A stretch of DNA of 64,000 nt from positions 38,789,731-38,853,730 of the forward strand of contig NC_053122.1 of assembly GCF_010015445.1 (NCBI RefSeq), in the 5' to 3' direction. Numbering within the stretch: position 1 is the stretch's first letter; every line of letters starts with the position of its first letter. The DNA comes from Perca fluviatilis. Taxonomy: Eukaryota > Chordata > Actinopteri > Perciformes > Percidae. The translations under genes and the position numbers were made by a program. Positions 63,766-64,000 of this stretch are shown in pieces. The notes under the pieces were generated by a model, which was not told the origin of the DNA, searched no databases, and saw only the letters and a program-made list of their open reading frames with translations.

Positions 63766-64000
63766 ATAGTGAAGAGGAGAGCTACAGACTGCAGGCCCAT
63801 AGTGAAGAGGAGAGCTACAGACTGCAGGCCCATAGTGAAGAGGATAGCTACAGACTGCAGGCCCATAGTGAAGAGGATAGCTACAGACTGCAGGCCCATA
63901 GTGAAGAGGATAGCTACAGACTGCAGGCCCATAGTGAAGAGGATAGCTACAGACTGCAGGCCCATAGTGAAGAGGATAGCTACAGACTGCAGGCCCATAG
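63766..64000 (+). repeat. 33-bp tandem array derived from hAT coding sequence
   Basis: ATAGTGAAG recurs at 63766, 63799, 63832, 63865, 63898, 63931, 63964 and 63997, an exact 33-bp period with seven full copies and continuing beyond the window. Each unit encodes IVKRIATDCRP (first two units RR for RI). This matches a hAT transposase segment (LTDAIVK...ATDCRPI) whose single copy precedes the array. Confidence 0.95.

Larger units (their letters stand above)
63268..64000 (+). mobile_element. hAT-derived element, 5' part
   Basis: Begins TAGGGCTGGGCAAGTTAAC with the AT-rich TTATTATCGCATTAACTCAT block typical of one fish hAT family. It continues into a BED-type zinc-finger coding segment and a transposase segment that has become a tandem array. 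It runs past the window end, upstream of the visible PFKP exons and so probably in a PFKP intron on the opposite strand. Confidence 0.75.

Overview
The window is nuclear DNA from a teleost fish, probably a percomorph. The evidence is intron-rich vertebrate genes, very long CA/GT runs, and a repeat set typical of fish: an L2/Maui-type LINE with an ATTGA-type tail, a Gypsy-like LTR element, TTAA-flanked and TA-flanked non-autonomous DNA transposons, hAT elements, and tRNA- and 5S-derived SINEs. I found two host protein-coding genes.

Layout. 1-4510 is a decayed L2-type LINE. 4511-29596 holds no host gene that I can support. It contains TA-flanked inverted-repeat elements (4627-5456, 11006-12384, 12753-16665), an internally deleted LTR element nested in the last of these (13246-15796, minus strand), a hAT-type MITE (7680-8425), a 5S/tRNA-type SINE remnant near 19421, a TTAA-flanked MITE carrying a nine-copy 46-bp array (20255-21141), and several microsatellites. 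The low-repeat stretches between about 21.1 and 29.6 kb may hold regulatory DNA.

29597-53094 (+) is a complete 27-exon PITRM1, the mitochondrial presequence protease. I joined it exon by exon with consistent splice phases to a 1025-residue protein. The metalloprotease motif HxxEH (residues 102-106), the distal Glu203 and the C-terminal Arg889/Tyr895 pair are all present. Its introns hold many transposons. Intron 4 has a Tc1-like hairpin MITE. Intron 5 has a 3.1-kb piggyBac element with TTAA ends and roughly 0.8-1 kb inverted arms. Introns 17 and 19 carry two inverted copies of one TTAA element and two inverted copies of one hAT, which together flank exons 18 and 19.

55182-63012 (-) is the 3' part of PFKP, platelet-type phosphofructokinase. 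It converges tail-to-tail on PITRM1, the same arrangement as in human. Six constitutive terminal exons are visible, plus two homologous 153-bp exons (60836-60988 and 62860-63012) that look mutually exclusive. One resembles the PFKP form of that segment and the other the PFKL form. The upstream PFKP exons lie outside the window.

The window ends in a hAT-derived sequence (63268-64000) with a damaged BED zinc finger and a 33-bp, 11-residue coding segment amplified at least seven times.

PITRM1 (mitochondrial peptide clearance) and PFKP (glycolysis) are neighbours by conserved synteny; I see no sign of functional coupling. The most interesting observations are the paired PFKP exons, the inverted-repeat architecture around PITRM1 exons 18-19, and the 33-bp amplification in the hAT.
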